Shown in pieces: positions 1 to 7,599 of a stretch of DNA of 41,076 bases; position 1 is the stretch's first letter; the number at the start of each line of letters is the position of its first letter. The stretch comes from an uncultured Pelagibacteraceae bacterium. Lineage in GTDB: Bacteria; Pseudomonadota; Alphaproteobacteria; Pelagibacterales; Pelagibacteraceae. The stretch covers positions 1-41,076 of the forward strand of contig CACBBR010000009.1 of assembly GCA_902537555.1 (NCBI GenBank). Reading direction: 5' to 3'. Under the pieces are notes generated by a model. The model did not search any database. It was given only the letters and a program-made list of their open reading frames with translations, and was not told where the DNA came from. A program made the position numbers and the translations under genes.

Positions 1-21
1 AGTTTAATATATAAGTAAATA

Positions 22-882
22 TTACTTACCTATATAAAGTCTAGATAAATAATATTCTCTCCTAGATATATATAAGCCACAAAGAACAATTATAAAAAGC
101 CCCAAATATGTCCAATTATCTGGCAATTCATTGAATATATAATAACTAAGCAAAATATTAGTAATAATTTCAGTATATCCAAGAGGAGCAAGTTTTGAGG
201 CATCTGCTAATTTTAATGATAGGATTATAAAAAGATGCGCAATTGCAGCTATAAAGCCAATTAAAGCCATCATAATCCACTGACTATTAGATGGTTGTAT
301 CCAGACACCTGGCATAAAGAAAGACATTACTATAGTCCCTACTGTTCCAGCAAATAACAAAGTCAAAAGTGAGTTATCTGATGAACTTAATTTTCGAGTA
401 ATAATTAAGTAAAACCCATAGCAAATACCATTACCCAAGGCAGCTAAAGTAGCTAAATTAATCTCTATAAACCCTGGTCTGATTACAATTAAGGTGCCTA
501 TAAAACCCATAGATACAGCAGTCCACCTTCTTAAACCCACCTTTTCATTTAGAAAAAAAGGTGACATTGCAGTTACACATATAGGAGCTACAAATGCTAG
601 TGTAAGTGCTTTTGGTAATGAAATTTCAGAAATTGCATAAAAGAATAAATAAGTGGAAAAGACAAAAATCAACCCTCTTATCAATTGGAGTAAAGGTTTT
701 TTACTCCAAACTAAAGATTTTCTATCAAAAATAAGCATTATTAAAAGAGCAAAAACAACTGTAAAAAAATACCTAGCCCAAGTAATTTGCAAAACATCCA
801 TGGAAGAGCTTAAATATTTAGCAAAAGCATCCATAAAAGGAACAATCATCCAAGCGGATGCATTGAGTATCACAGCCTTCAT
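22..882 (-). CDS. DMT-superfamily (EamA) inner-membrane transporter
   Basis: A 286-residue, very hydrophobic protein with about ten predicted membrane segments in two EamA-like halves. The first half ends around residue 135 with a typical run (SMGFIGTLIVIRPGF), and the second half repeats the pattern to the C-terminus. Members of the drug/metabolite transporter superfamily carry small metabolites such as amino acids, nucleosides or SAM across the inner membrane; the substrate cannot be read from sequence. It is the last gene seen in the minus-strand run rplM-rpsI-argC-hom-AEC, 16 bases after the AEC transporter gene, so co-transcription is likely. Its position next to hom and argC suggests an amino acid or related metabolite, which is inference only. 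Length is normal for the family and no frame break is seen. Confidence 0.85.
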   Translation of the reverse strand: MKAVILNASAWMIVPFMDAFAKYLSSSMDVLQITWARYFFTVVFALLIMLIFDRKSLVWSKKPLLQLIRGLIFVFSTYLFFYAISEISLPKALTLAFVAPICVTAMSPFFLNEKVGLRRWTAVSMGFIGTLIVIRPGFIEINLATLAALGNGICYGFYLIITRKLSSSDNSLLTLLFAGTVGTIVMSFFMPGVWIQPSNSQWIMMALIGFIAAIAHLFIILSLKLADASKLAPLGYTEIITNILLSYYIFNELPDNWTYLGLFIIVLCGLYISRREYYLSRLYIGK

Positions 883-898
883 GAAAGAAACATAGCTC

Positions 899-1798
899 TT
901 AATTAAAGTATTTTAAAGCAAAGAATACAGTTATTGGGACTGTTATTAAAGACATCAAAGTTGAAACAACAATTGTGCTAGAAATATTATCTACAATTTC
1001 TTTTGGAGAATACATAGATGCAACCAAATAACAAAGAATTGCACTAGGCATCGATGATTGTATTAATAAAACTCCTGCTGCAAAGCCAGATAAATTAAAA
1101 AAAGATATCAGAGCAAAGCCTATTAAAGGACCTATAATAACTCTTCCAGTAGATGTAATTAAAGCATCCTTAAATGAAAAAACTTTCATTTGCGTTAGAG
1201 AAACACCTAAAGACATTAAAATCATTACAATCATTCCGTAAGCTAAAAGCATAACAGTATTCAAAACAAATATTGGTAAAGGTATTTCGTAATATAGAAA
1301 TAGGATTGTTGCAATTATTGCATAAAATGATGGGCTTTTAACTATTACATTTAGATCAAATTCTCTTTTAGCCAGAAAAATATTCAGTGTGAAATGCAGT
1401 AAAACAACTAATGATGATATAGCTGCGGCTACTCCCATACCAAGTTTTCCATATGCAAACAAACATATTGGGATACCCATATTACCAGTATTAGGTAAAA
1501 AGAATGTTGGTAATTCCCTAAGATAATCTTTTTTCATTAATAATAGGAAAATTAATCCAACAATCAAAAAAGAAGTCAAAAGAATAATAGCGTATAAAAA
1601 ATACTCAGAGAACATCGCAAAAGTTACACCACTAGCTGATATAGAAAATATTACTATAGATGGTGTACCGAAATTAGCTGAGTAAGTCGTTATAAAAGAT
1701 GTATCAAAGTTTGGATTTTTTTTACCAAGAAAGTAACCAATACCTACAATAAAAAAAACTGGAAATAGAACTTCAAAAAGTTTGATATAAAGTTCCAT
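899..1798 (-). CDS. AEC-family (auxin efflux carrier-like) transporter
   Basis: A 299-residue membrane protein with about ten hydrophobic segments and the AEC-family look: N-terminal FPVFFIVGIGYFLGKK, a middle segment with LPNTGNMGIPICLFAYG, and a C-terminal half containing SMPSAILCYLVASMY. Bacterial AEC proteins are secondary carriers for organic acids such as malonate or malate and for some other metabolites; the substrate here is unknown. The start codon shares one base with the stop of hom (TAATG at 1796-1800), which implies translational coupling with homoserine dehydrogenase. That coupling hints at export or exchange of an aspartate-family metabolite, but this is context only. Confidence 0.85.
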   Translation of the reverse strand: MELYIKLFEVLFPVFFIVGIGYFLGKKNPNFDTSFITTYSANFGTPSIVIFSISASGVTFAMFSEYFLYAIILLTSFLIVGLIFLLLMKKDYLRELPTFFLPNTGNMGIPICLFAYGKLGMGVAAAISSLVVLLHFTLNIFLAKREFDLNVIVKSPSFYAIIATILFLYYEIPLPIFVLNTVMLLAYGMIVMILMSLGVSLTQMKVFSFKDALITSTGRVIIGPLIGFALISFFNLSGFAAGVLLIQSSMPSAILCYLVASMYSPKEIVDNISSTIVVSTLMSLITVPITVFFALKYFN

Positions 1799-3087
1799 TA
1801 AAATAATCTTATTAATACTGGATTTTTAATTATGTTTCGATTTAATTTAAAAGATTTTATACATTTTTGAGAACTTAATTCATTTGCATCATGAGTAATA
1901 ATTACAATTGATGCTGTTTTTTTTTTACTATTTGGTATCTGGATAATTCTTTGAATTGATATTTTATAGTTTGCAAAAATTTTTGTAATAGATGACAAAA
2001 CTCCTGGTTTATCTTTAACTTCTAGTCTTACATAAAGTGAATTAGATGAAATATCTTTGTTAAAAATTTTTGGTTTTTGCCTTTTTGATCTAGTAATTCC
2101 AAAAGGAAATTTAATATTTCCTCTTAAAATAGACAAGAGGTCCGACATTATTGCTGATGATGTTGGTCCAGGTCCTGCTCCTTCACCTTGTAAAACACTC
2201 TCCCCTATTGGTGATCCATTTAAAATTACAGCATTCATCACGCCACTAACATTCCCGATATAAGAGTCTTTGTTAACCATGCAGGGATGAACTCTCTCAA
2301 AAATACTATTTTTAATAATCTCTGTAATACCAAGCAATTTAATTCTAAATTTTAACTGATTGGCTATTTCAATATCTTTAAATTCAATATTTTCGATACC
2401 TTCCATCAAATAGTTTGATTTTGAAATTTTTTTATTAAATGCCAATGAAGAAAGTATTTTTATTTTTGCCAAAGCATCATATCCATTTAAATCTAATTTA
2501 GGATTTCCAGGTTCAGCATAACCGAGGTTCTGGGCTTTTTTTAAAACACTAACAAAACTATCTTTAGTTTTTTCCATCTCGGACAAAATATAATTACATG
2601 TGCCATTAAGAATTCCATAAACTTTTGTTATTTTATTAGTTGCAAGACCTTCTTTTATAGTTCTAATTATTGGTATACCTCCAGCCACAGATGCTTCGAA
2701 TTCTAAATTTACTTTATTTTTTTCAGCTAATTCACCAAGCTTATCTCCATGTTTAGATATGAGTGCTTTATTTGGTGTAATAACATGAATTTTATTTTTT
2801 AAAGCGGTTTCAATAACTTTCTTTGATATTCCATCTGATAAACCGATTGCTTCGATTATTATATGAAGATTTTTTATTTTTAAAATATCTAAAGGGTTTT
2901 TGTAAAATATTTTTTTGTTTATTTTAAATTTTCTTTTTTTGTTTTTATTTTTAGCCGAGATCCCAACAACTTTTATTTTCTTTCCAGTCTTAATTTCAAT
3001 ATCTTTTTTTTTAATATTTAACTCATTGTATACATATGATCCTATTTGACCAAGACCGATTACAGCAATATTAATATATTTACTCAT
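1798..3087 (-). CDS. hom: homoserine dehydrogenase with C-terminal ACT domain
   Basis: A 429-residue enzyme that reduces aspartate semialdehyde to homoserine with NAD(P)H, the branch point to threonine and methionine. The N-terminus carries the Rossmann motif GLGQIGSYV (about residues 11-19). The catalytic domain has VITPNKALISKHG, EASVAGGIPIIRTI and LNGTCNYILSEM, all typical of the family. The last 80 residues form an ACT domain starting near YVRLEVKDKPGVLSSI, usually the site of threonine feedback. Length matches the monofunctional long form. It lies 7 bases after a small lipoprotein gene and overlaps the AEC transporter by one base. The product would feed the metY-type enzymes encoded divergently at 5392-8925 through an O-acyl-homoserine; no acyltransferase gene is in the window. 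Confidence 0.96.
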   Translation of the reverse strand: MSKYINIAVIGLGQIGSYVYNELNIKKKDIEIKTGKKIKVVGISAKNKNKKRKFKINKKIFYKNPLDILKIKNLHIIIEAIGLSDGISKKVIETALKNKIHVITPNKALISKHGDKLGELAEKNKVNLEFEASVAGGIPIIRTIKEGLATNKITKVYGILNGTCNYILSEMEKTKDSFVSVLKKAQNLGYAEPGNPKLDLNGYDALAKIKILSSLAFNKKISKSNYLMEGIENIEFKDIEIANQLKFRIKLLGITEIIKNSIFERVHPCMVNKDSYIGNVSGVMNAVILNGSPIGESVLQGEGAGPGPTSSAIMSDLLSILRGNIKFPFGITRSKRQKPKIFNKDISSNSLYVRLEVKDKPGVLSSITKIFANYKISIQRIIQIPNSKKKTASIVIITHDANELSSQKCIKSFKLNRNIIKNPVLIRLF

Positions 3088-3094
3088 TTTTTCA

Positions 3095-3301
3095 TTAATC
3101 TAATTTAGGAAAATCACTTAGTTCTCCATATTTAATTACATTACTTTTAAACTCATCAAAAGAAGTTTCCTTTTCAAAATTTAATTTTGTAATATCTGAA
3201 TTTGTGTTTTCTTCTTCAACTTTCCACATTGAAACAGGATGATTTAGAGAACAATGTGATAAAATAATTAAAAATAATATGATTAGTATTTTTTTATACA
3301 T
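3095..3301 (-). CDS. small predicted lipoprotein of unknown function
   Basis: A 68-residue protein with a basic N-terminus, a hydrophobic core and a lipobox (LSHC, cysteine at residue 17), so a lipid-anchored product of about 52 residues is expected. The mature part is acidic and polar and ends FPKLD; I recognise no domain. The beginning of the mature part (CSLNHPVSMWK) vaguely recalls the N-terminus of marine alphaproteobacterial BamB-like lipoproteins, but no beta-propeller follows, and this resemblance is weak. The start overlaps the 3' end of argC by 8 bases and hom begins 7 bases after its stop, so it is embedded in a biosynthetic operon. That embedding and the intact signal support a real gene. 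Confidence 0.7.
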   Translation of the reverse strand: MYKKILIILFLIILSHCSLNHPVSMWKVEEENTNSDITKLNFEKETSFDEFKSNVIKYGELSDFPKLD

Positions 3302-4319
3302 TTAGGCCTTCACCTTCATTAAATTTAAAATAATAATTCATATTTTGCACAGCTTGTCCCCCACCACCTTTAATCAAATTATCAATTGCAGACAATATTA
3401 TTATTTTATCTTTATATTTGCTATTACATACTGAAATTAAACAATTATTAGTATTAATTACATCGTTAGTGCTTAAATATGTATTTGTTTTAGAAATTTT
3501 CACAAACTTATGACTTTTGTAATGATTGGTTAAAATATTTTGAATTTTTCTTAGGGAGGCACCCTTTTTAATATCAACATATATAGTACTTAAAATTCCT
3601 CTAAACATTGGTGTTAGATGTGGAGTAAAATGAAATTTATTTTTTTTTCCAGTTTTTAAATCTAATTCTTGTTGAATTTCAGAATTATGTCTATGATTTG
3701 CTAATCCATAAGCACTAAGAGACCCGTATAGGTTTTTGTTTTTGTATTTTTTATGTACACCTCTTCCAGCTCCTGAATAACCAGATTTAGAGTCTATAAT
3801 AATTGTTTTGTTGTTAATTAGGTTTTTTTTAATTAATGGAATTAGTGGAATTAATACCGTAGTTGGGTAGCATCCAGGACAGGATATAATTTTAAATTTT
3901 TTTATTAATTTTCCACTTATTTCAGGAATAGAATAAATACTATTTTTAATTAGATTTGAGGCGCTATGTTTAATTTTATACCATTTTTCATATTCGTTTT
4001 TAGTATTAAGTCTAAAATCTGCAGCAAGATCTATGAGAAGATTATTTTTGTTTAGATATTTTGATATAGATTGGGCTTCACCGTTCGGGAGTGCGGTAAA
4101 TATGATATCTACATCTGATAGTTTTTTTTTGTTAAACTTGGATATCTTTGGTAATTTAAACTTCTTTAAATCCTTATCATAAAAATCAATTTTTTTTCCA
4201 ACAGATGAACTACCACATAAATATTTTATATTTATATGTTTATGTTTACAAAGTAGCTTTGTTAGCTGCAATCCTATATATCCGGTTGCTCCACAAATAA
4301 GAACATTTTTCTTAAGCAT
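3294..4319 (-). CDS. argC: N-acetyl-gamma-glutamyl-phosphate reductase
   Basis: A 341-residue enzyme of arginine biosynthesis that reduces N-acetylglutamyl phosphate to the semialdehyde with NADPH. The N-terminal nucleotide-binding motif is GATGYIGLQL. The active-site cysteine lies in SCPGCYPTTVL near residue 150. Further family signatures are KSGYSGAGRG and the substrate-binding stretch YGLANHRHNSEI; the C-terminal DNLIKGGGGQAVQNMN is also characteristic. Length is normal for the ArgC type 1 form. It follows rpsI after 33 bases, an order (rplM-rpsI-argC) common in alphaproteobacteria. Its 3' end overlaps the small lipoprotein gene. Confidence 0.97.
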   Translation of the reverse strand: MLKKNVLICGATGYIGLQLTKLLCKHKHINIKYLCGSSSVGKKIDFYDKDLKKFKLPKISKFNKKKLSDVDIIFTALPNGEAQSISKYLNKNNLLIDLAADFRLNTKNEYEKWYKIKHSASNLIKNSIYSIPEISGKLIKKFKIISCPGCYPTTVLIPLIPLIKKNLINNKTIIIDSKSGYSGAGRGVHKKYKNKNLYGSLSAYGLANHRHNSEIQQELDLKTGKKNKFHFTPHLTPMFRGILSTIYVDIKKGASLRKIQNILTNHYKSHKFVKISKTNTYLSTNDVINTNNCLISVCNSKYKDKIIILSAIDNLIKGGGGQAVQNMNYYFKFNEGEGLNV

Positions 4320-4352
4320 AAATTAATATAACAGTTGAAAATTAAAAAGAAA

Positions 4353-4784
4353 TTATCTTTTAGAGAATTGAAAGCTTCTTCTTGCTTTTGCTCTACCTGG
4401 TTTTTTTCTCTCAACAGATCTAGAGTCTCTAGTTGTTAGTTTTTCCTTACGTAGAGTTGATTTTAGTGTTTCATCGAATTTAAGTAGAGCTCTTGAAATA
4501 CCATGTACTAGTGCACCAGCTTGACCAGTTTGACCTCCTCCAACAACTTTAGATCTAACGTCATAATCAGTGGATTGATTTATTATTTCAAATGGTCTTA
4601 GAATTTGCATTTTATGGTTTGCTCTTGGAAAATAATCATCAAGAGATTTTCCATTAACATAGAATTTTCCTGTACCCTTTTTTAACCAAACTTTAGCAAC
4701 TGATTTTTTTCGTCTTCCCGTAGCATACTTGCTATCTTTAAAATCTAATTTTATCTTTGGTGATGATGTTTGATTGTTTTCCAT
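4353..4784 (-). CDS. rpsI: 30S ribosomal protein S9
   Basis: A 143-residue basic protein. It has the S9 core YATGRRKKSVAKVWLKKG, the middle motif VVGGGQTGQAGALVHGISRAL and the C-terminal tail ending in KKPGRAKARRSFQFSKR, whose last residues reach the ribosomal P-site tRNA. It binds 16S rRNA in the 30S head. The N-terminal extension before YATGRRK is short and lysine-rich. It lies one base after the rplM stop, the usual L13-S9 pair, and should be co-transcribed from the rplM promoter. Confidence 0.98.
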   Translation of the reverse strand: MENNQTSSPKIKLDFKDSKYATGRRKKSVAKVWLKKGTGKFYVNGKSLDDYFPRANHKMQILRPFEIINQSTDYDVRSKVVGGGQTGQAGALVHGISRALLKFDETLKSTLRKEKLTTRDSRSVERKKPGRAKARRSFQFSKR

Positions 4785-4785
4785 A

Positions 4786-5244
4786 TTAATTTCTAACTAT
4801 ATTTTTCTCATTAAGTTTGCTGATTTCAATTACTTTTGGATTTTGTGCACTATGAGGATGATCGGCTCCTGAGTAAATCTTAAGCTTTGATAATTGTTTT
4901 TTAGCTAGAGCTCCAGATGGTAACATTCTTTTGACAGCTAATTTTAAAACTTCACCAGGCTTTTTCTCACTTAATTTTTCTGGTGTTATCTCCTTTATTC
5001 CGCCAGGATAACCAGTGTGTCTATAGTATTTTTTGTTTTGAAATTTATTTCCAGTAAATTTTATTTGATCTACATTTTTAACAACTACAAAATCGCCATG
5101 ATCCATGTGAGGAGTGTATTTTGTTTTATTTTTGCCTCTTATAATTTTTGATACAACTGTTGCAAGTCTACCAACTACGGCGCCTGTAGCGTCAATTTCA
5201 AACCACTCGCTATTAATCTCATCTTTTTTAACAAATTTTGTCAT
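4786..5244 (-). CDS. rplM: 50S ribosomal protein L13
   Basis: L13, an early-assembling 23S rRNA-binding protein. The frame is open upstream to a methionine at 5283, but I choose the ATG at 5244, giving 152 residues. The N-terminus MTKFVKKDEINSEWFEIDA fits the family, and the upstream stretch overlaps a good promoter with its -35 box at 5278-5283. Family signatures are WFEIDATGAVVGRLAT, VVVKNVDQIKFTGNK, YRHTGYPGGIK, and AVKRMLPSGALAKKQLSKLKIYSG, with the last run split here as a landmark only. Length is normal. It heads the minus-strand operon with rpsI directly behind it. Confidence 0.96.
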   Translation of the reverse strand: MTKFVKKDEINSEWFEIDATGAVVGRLATVVSKIIRGKNKTKYTPHMDHGDFVVVKNVDQIKFTGNKFQNKKYYRHTGYPGGIKEITPEKLSEKKPGEVLKLAVKRMLPSGALAKKQLSKLKIYSGADHPHSAQNPKVIEISKLNEKNIVRN

Positions 5245-5254
5245 GAATGCGGGA

Positions 5255-5283
5255 TTAATACTTATAATTACATATATTGTCAA
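5255..5283 (-). promoter_or_regulatory. candidate sigma70-type promoter of the rplM operon
   Basis: On the minus strand there is a perfect -35 hexamer TTGACA (5278-5283), a 17-base spacer and a -10-like TATTAA (5255-5260). Transcription would start near 5248, only a few bases before the rplM ATG at 5244, so the mRNA would be leaderless or nearly so. This also argues against the longer rplM start at 5283. The -10 match is only four of six, so the exact start site is uncertain. Confidence 0.5.
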
Positions 5284-5343
5284 TTTATTATATTTTTTTA
5301 AGACTTAATGGTTGATTGAATTATGAGTATTTATTAGTAATAA

Positions 5344-5394
5344 TGGCTTCTTTAAAAAGGAATTCTCAAAGTTAATAATTAAAGGAGCCAAATG
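5344..5394 (+). promoter_or_regulatory. putative SAM-V-type riboswitch / translational control leader of metY
   Basis: The leader has TGGCTTCTTT (5344-5353), which can pair over ten positions (one G-U) with AAAGGAGCCA (5381-5390), the segment holding the Shine-Dalgarno sequence just before the ATG at 5392. The same 5' strand can instead pair locally: TTCTTT (5348-5353) with AAGGAA (5357-5362). Two mutually exclusive pairings, one hiding the ribosome site, are what a translational switch needs. SAM-V riboswitches, compact pseudoknots in marine SAR11 bacteria, are described upstream of methionine genes including metY, which fits gene and lineage. I assign SAM-V from this context and the pairing, not from a covariance-model match. 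Confidence 0.6.
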
Positions 5395-6723
5395 AGTGAT
5401 AAAAAAAAAGAATTAAAACCAAATACTTATAAATTCGATACATTAAGTTTGCACGCTGGTTATCAGCCACATAAAAATGCTGGTTCAAGACAAGTGCCAA
5501 TTTACCAAACTACATCATACCTGTTTGATGATGTTGATCATGCTGCTGCTCTATTTAATTTAGAAAGAGGTGGGCATATTTATAGTAGAATTTCAAATCC
5601 AACTGTTGGCGTATTAGAAGAAAGAGTGGCTTCGCTTGAGGGTGGTACAGCAGCATTAGCTACATCATCAGGAATGAGTGCAATATTTTTAGCTGTAATG
5701 ACACTATGTGAAGCAGGTGATCATCTAGTTGTGTCATCACAACTATATGGAGGTACTGTAAACCTATTCAGATTAACGTTACCTAAATTTGGTATTAAAT
5801 GCACATTTGTAAAACCAAGAGATACAGAAGGTTTTAAAAAAGCAATTCAAAAAAATACAAAAGGAATTTTTGGAGAGCTGGTTGGAAATCCAGGCAATGA
5901 AATAATGAATATGCCTGAAATTGCTAAAATTGCACATGAAGCAGGAATACCATTAATGGTTGACGCAACTTATCAAACTCCTTATTTGTGCAAACCGTTT
6001 GAACATGGTGCTGATATAGTTATTCATTCATTGACTAAATGGATGGCTGGTCATGGATCATCAATGGCAGGTATATTAGTTGAAGGTGGAAAATTTGATT
6101 GGATGCAAAATGATAAATTTCCAACTATGACAAAACCTTATGAGGGTTATCATGGTTTATCTTTTGCTGAAGAATTTGGACCAACGGCTTTTACAATGAA
6201 GGCCAGAGCTGAGGGTATGAGAGATTTTGGTCCTTGTTTAAGTCCTCAAAATGCATGGAACGTTTTGCAAGGTATTGAAACTTTATCTGTCAGAATGAAA
6301 AAACATTGTTCTAACGCTGAAGAAATGGTCAAGTATTTAATGAATCATGAAAGTGTTGCATGGGTATCTCATCCAAGTGTTCCTGATCATCCAGATCATG
6401 AATTGGCAAAAAAACTTTTACCTAATGGAAGAGGTTCAATGATAGCATTTGGTATTAAGGGTGGAAAAGAGGCAGGTGTTGCATTTATCAATAATGTTAA
6501 ATTAGCATCTCACCTTGCCAACGTTGGAGACACAAGAACTTTAGTTATACATCCTGCATCAGGAACTCATTCACAAATGGATGAGGCAACATTGAAATTT
6601 GCTGGACTTTCCCATGATATGATTAGATTGTCTGTTGGTATTGAAGATATTGATGATATCAAAAATGATTTCGAGGTTGGTTTTAGGGCTGCAAGAAAAC
6701 CAAGACTTGTATCTAATCAATGA
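5392..6723 (+). CDS. metY: MetY-type PLP enzyme, O-acetylhomoserine sulfhydrylase family (paralog 1)
   Basis: A 443-residue member of the Cys/Met metabolism PLP family (fold type I). The predicted Schiff-base lysine is K216 in IHSLTKWMAGHG. D191 (MVDATYQTP) would bind the pyridine nitrogen, Y119 lies in LYGGTVNLF, and the neighbouring-subunit motif is YSRISNPT. LYGGTVNLF and the length point to O-acetylhomoserine sulfhydrylase rather than cystathionine gamma-synthase. Family role: replace the acyl group of O-acyl-homoserine with sulfide or methanethiol to give homocysteine or methionine in the cytosol. It has a good ribosome site (AAAGGAG) inside a putative SAM riboswitch. Its stop overlaps the start of an alpha/beta hydrolase. 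The motif EL-VGNPG at 162-168 replaces the common ES-xGNP, and DAT replaces the common DNT. Confidence 0.88.
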   Translation: MSDKKKELKPNTYKFDTLSLHAGYQPHKNAGSRQVPIYQTTSYLFDDVDHAAALFNLERGGHIYSRISNPTVGVLEERVASLEGGTAALATSSGMSAIFLAVMTLCEAGDHLVVSSQLYGGTVNLFRLTLPKFGIKCTFVKPRDTEGFKKAIQKNTKGIFGELVGNPGNEIMNMPEIAKIAHEAGIPLMVDATYQTPYLCKPFEHGADIVIHSLTKWMAGHGSSMAGILVEGGKFDWMQNDKFPTMTKPYEGYHGLSFAEEFGPTAFTMKARAEGMRDFGPCLSPQNAWNVLQGIETLSVRMKKHCSNAEEMVKYLMNHESVAWVSHPSVPDHPDHELAKKLLPNGRGSMIAFGIKGGKEAGVAFINNVKLASHLANVGDTRTLVIHPASGTHSQMDEATLKFAGLSHDMIRLSVGIEDIDDIKNDFEVGFRAARKPRLVSNQ

Positions 6724-7538
6724 AATTTAAAGTAAATAATAAAGAGGTTTATGCTTCAACAGGTGGAAGACCGTTTGATAAAAAAAAACCTTTAATAATA
6801 TTTGTTCATGGAAGTGGATTAACTCATATGACATGGGTTCTTCAAACTAGATATTTTGCATTTCATGGATATAACGCCCTAGCAATAGATTTGCCTGGTC
6901 ACGGTCTTTCTGGAGGAGAGAGTCTCAAGTCAATTGAGGAAATGGCTGATTGGATTAGTGCAGTAATTGATGCCGTTGGTCATAAAGAAGCCTCTTTAGT
7001 TGGTCACTCTCAAGGATGTTTAGTCACCGTTGAATGTACTTCAAGGTACCCAAATAAAATCAAAACATTAAGTTTAATGGGTGGAGCTGGAGCAATTCCC
7101 ATGAATCCACAACTACTCTCATTAGCAGAAAACAATGATCCGAAAGCTGTAGATTTGATGATGGATTGGGCTCACGGTCCAGCTGGTCATTTTGGAGGGC
7201 ATCCAGTGCCTGGATTATATCATATAAATACAGGTACCATGTTAGCAAAATCTCGTACTATACAAAATACTCTAGGTGTAGATTTTAGAGCCTGTGACAA
7301 TTACAAAAATGGCTTTGAAGCTGCTAAAAAAATTAAATGCCCCACTCTATCGATTCTAGCAACTGATGATAAAATGTGTCCTGTTAAAGAAGGAAAAAAA
7401 TTAGCGGCTCTAATTGAAGGTAGTAAAATTGATATTATTGATAACTGCGGTCATATGATGTTATTAGAAGAGGCAGATAGAGTGTTAACAGTGCTTAAAA
7501 AATTTATAACTACTAATTACCCCCCATTATCAAGTTAA
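6720..7538 (+). CDS. alpha/beta-fold hydrolase, coupled to metY
   Basis: A 272-residue alpha/beta hydrolase. It shows FVHGSG (oxyanion region, residues 28-33), LPGHG after strand 4, the nucleophile elbow GHSQG with Ser97, a candidate acid in LATDDKMCP and a candidate histidine in NCGHMMLLEE. No signal peptide is seen, so it is probably cytosolic. The start overlaps the metY stop (ATGA), so translation is coupled. It is not an obvious MetX: homoserine acyltransferases are about 100 residues longer with a larger lid. Sitting between two sulfhydrylase paralogs it may act on an ester or thioester linked to methionine or methylated-sulfur metabolism, which is inference. The substrate is unknown. 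Confidence 0.85.
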   Translation: MKFKVNNKEVYASTGGRPFDKKKPLIIFVHGSGLTHMTWVLQTRYFAFHGYNALAIDLPGHGLSGGESLKSIEEMADWISAVIDAVGHKEASLVGHSQGCLVTVECTSRYPNKIKTLSLMGGAGAIPMNPQLLSLAENNDPKAVDLMMDWAHGPAGHFGGHPVPGLYHINTGTMLAKSRTIQNTLGVDFRACDNYKNGFEAAKKIKCPTLSILATDDKMCPVKEGKKLAALIEGSKIDIIDNCGHMMLLEEADRVLTVLKKFITTNYPPLSS

Positions 7539-7546
7539 ATTAAAGC

Positions 7547-7575
7547 TTGATTGTGTTTTTTCATTAAAGTTTAAT
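7547..7575 (+). promoter_or_regulatory. candidate promoter of the second metY paralog
   Basis: TTGATT (7547-7552), a 17-base spacer and TTTAAT (7570-7575) give a plausible sigma70-type promoter in the 61-base gap. The likely start lies near 7582, followed by the strong purine-rich ribosome site GGAAGGGG before the ATG at 7600. The -10 lies inside a perfect inverted repeat, ATTAAA-G-TTTAAT (7563-7575), which could be an operator or chance in AT-rich DNA. Confidence 0.35.
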
Positions 7576-7599
7576 AGTATTATAAACGGAAGGGGAAAA

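Noticed and set aside
653..895. Plus-strand ORF across the DMT transporter gene.
   Set aside because: It is antisense to a clear membrane-protein gene and has no recognisable motif. The same holds for other overlapping ORFs, for example 2057-2263, 10798-11079, 11548-11841, 34502-34846 and 38784-39047.
5245..5283. Longer start for L13.
   Set aside because: The first 13 residues (MTIYVIISINPAF) do not fit L13 and the codons overlap a good promoter.
6720..7538. Homoserine O-acetyltransferase (MetX) as identity of the hydrolase.
   Set aside because: It has the alpha/beta hydrolase fold and suggestive context, but is about 100 residues too short, lacks the lid insert, and its nucleophile elbow GHSQGC lacks the usual GG after the serine.
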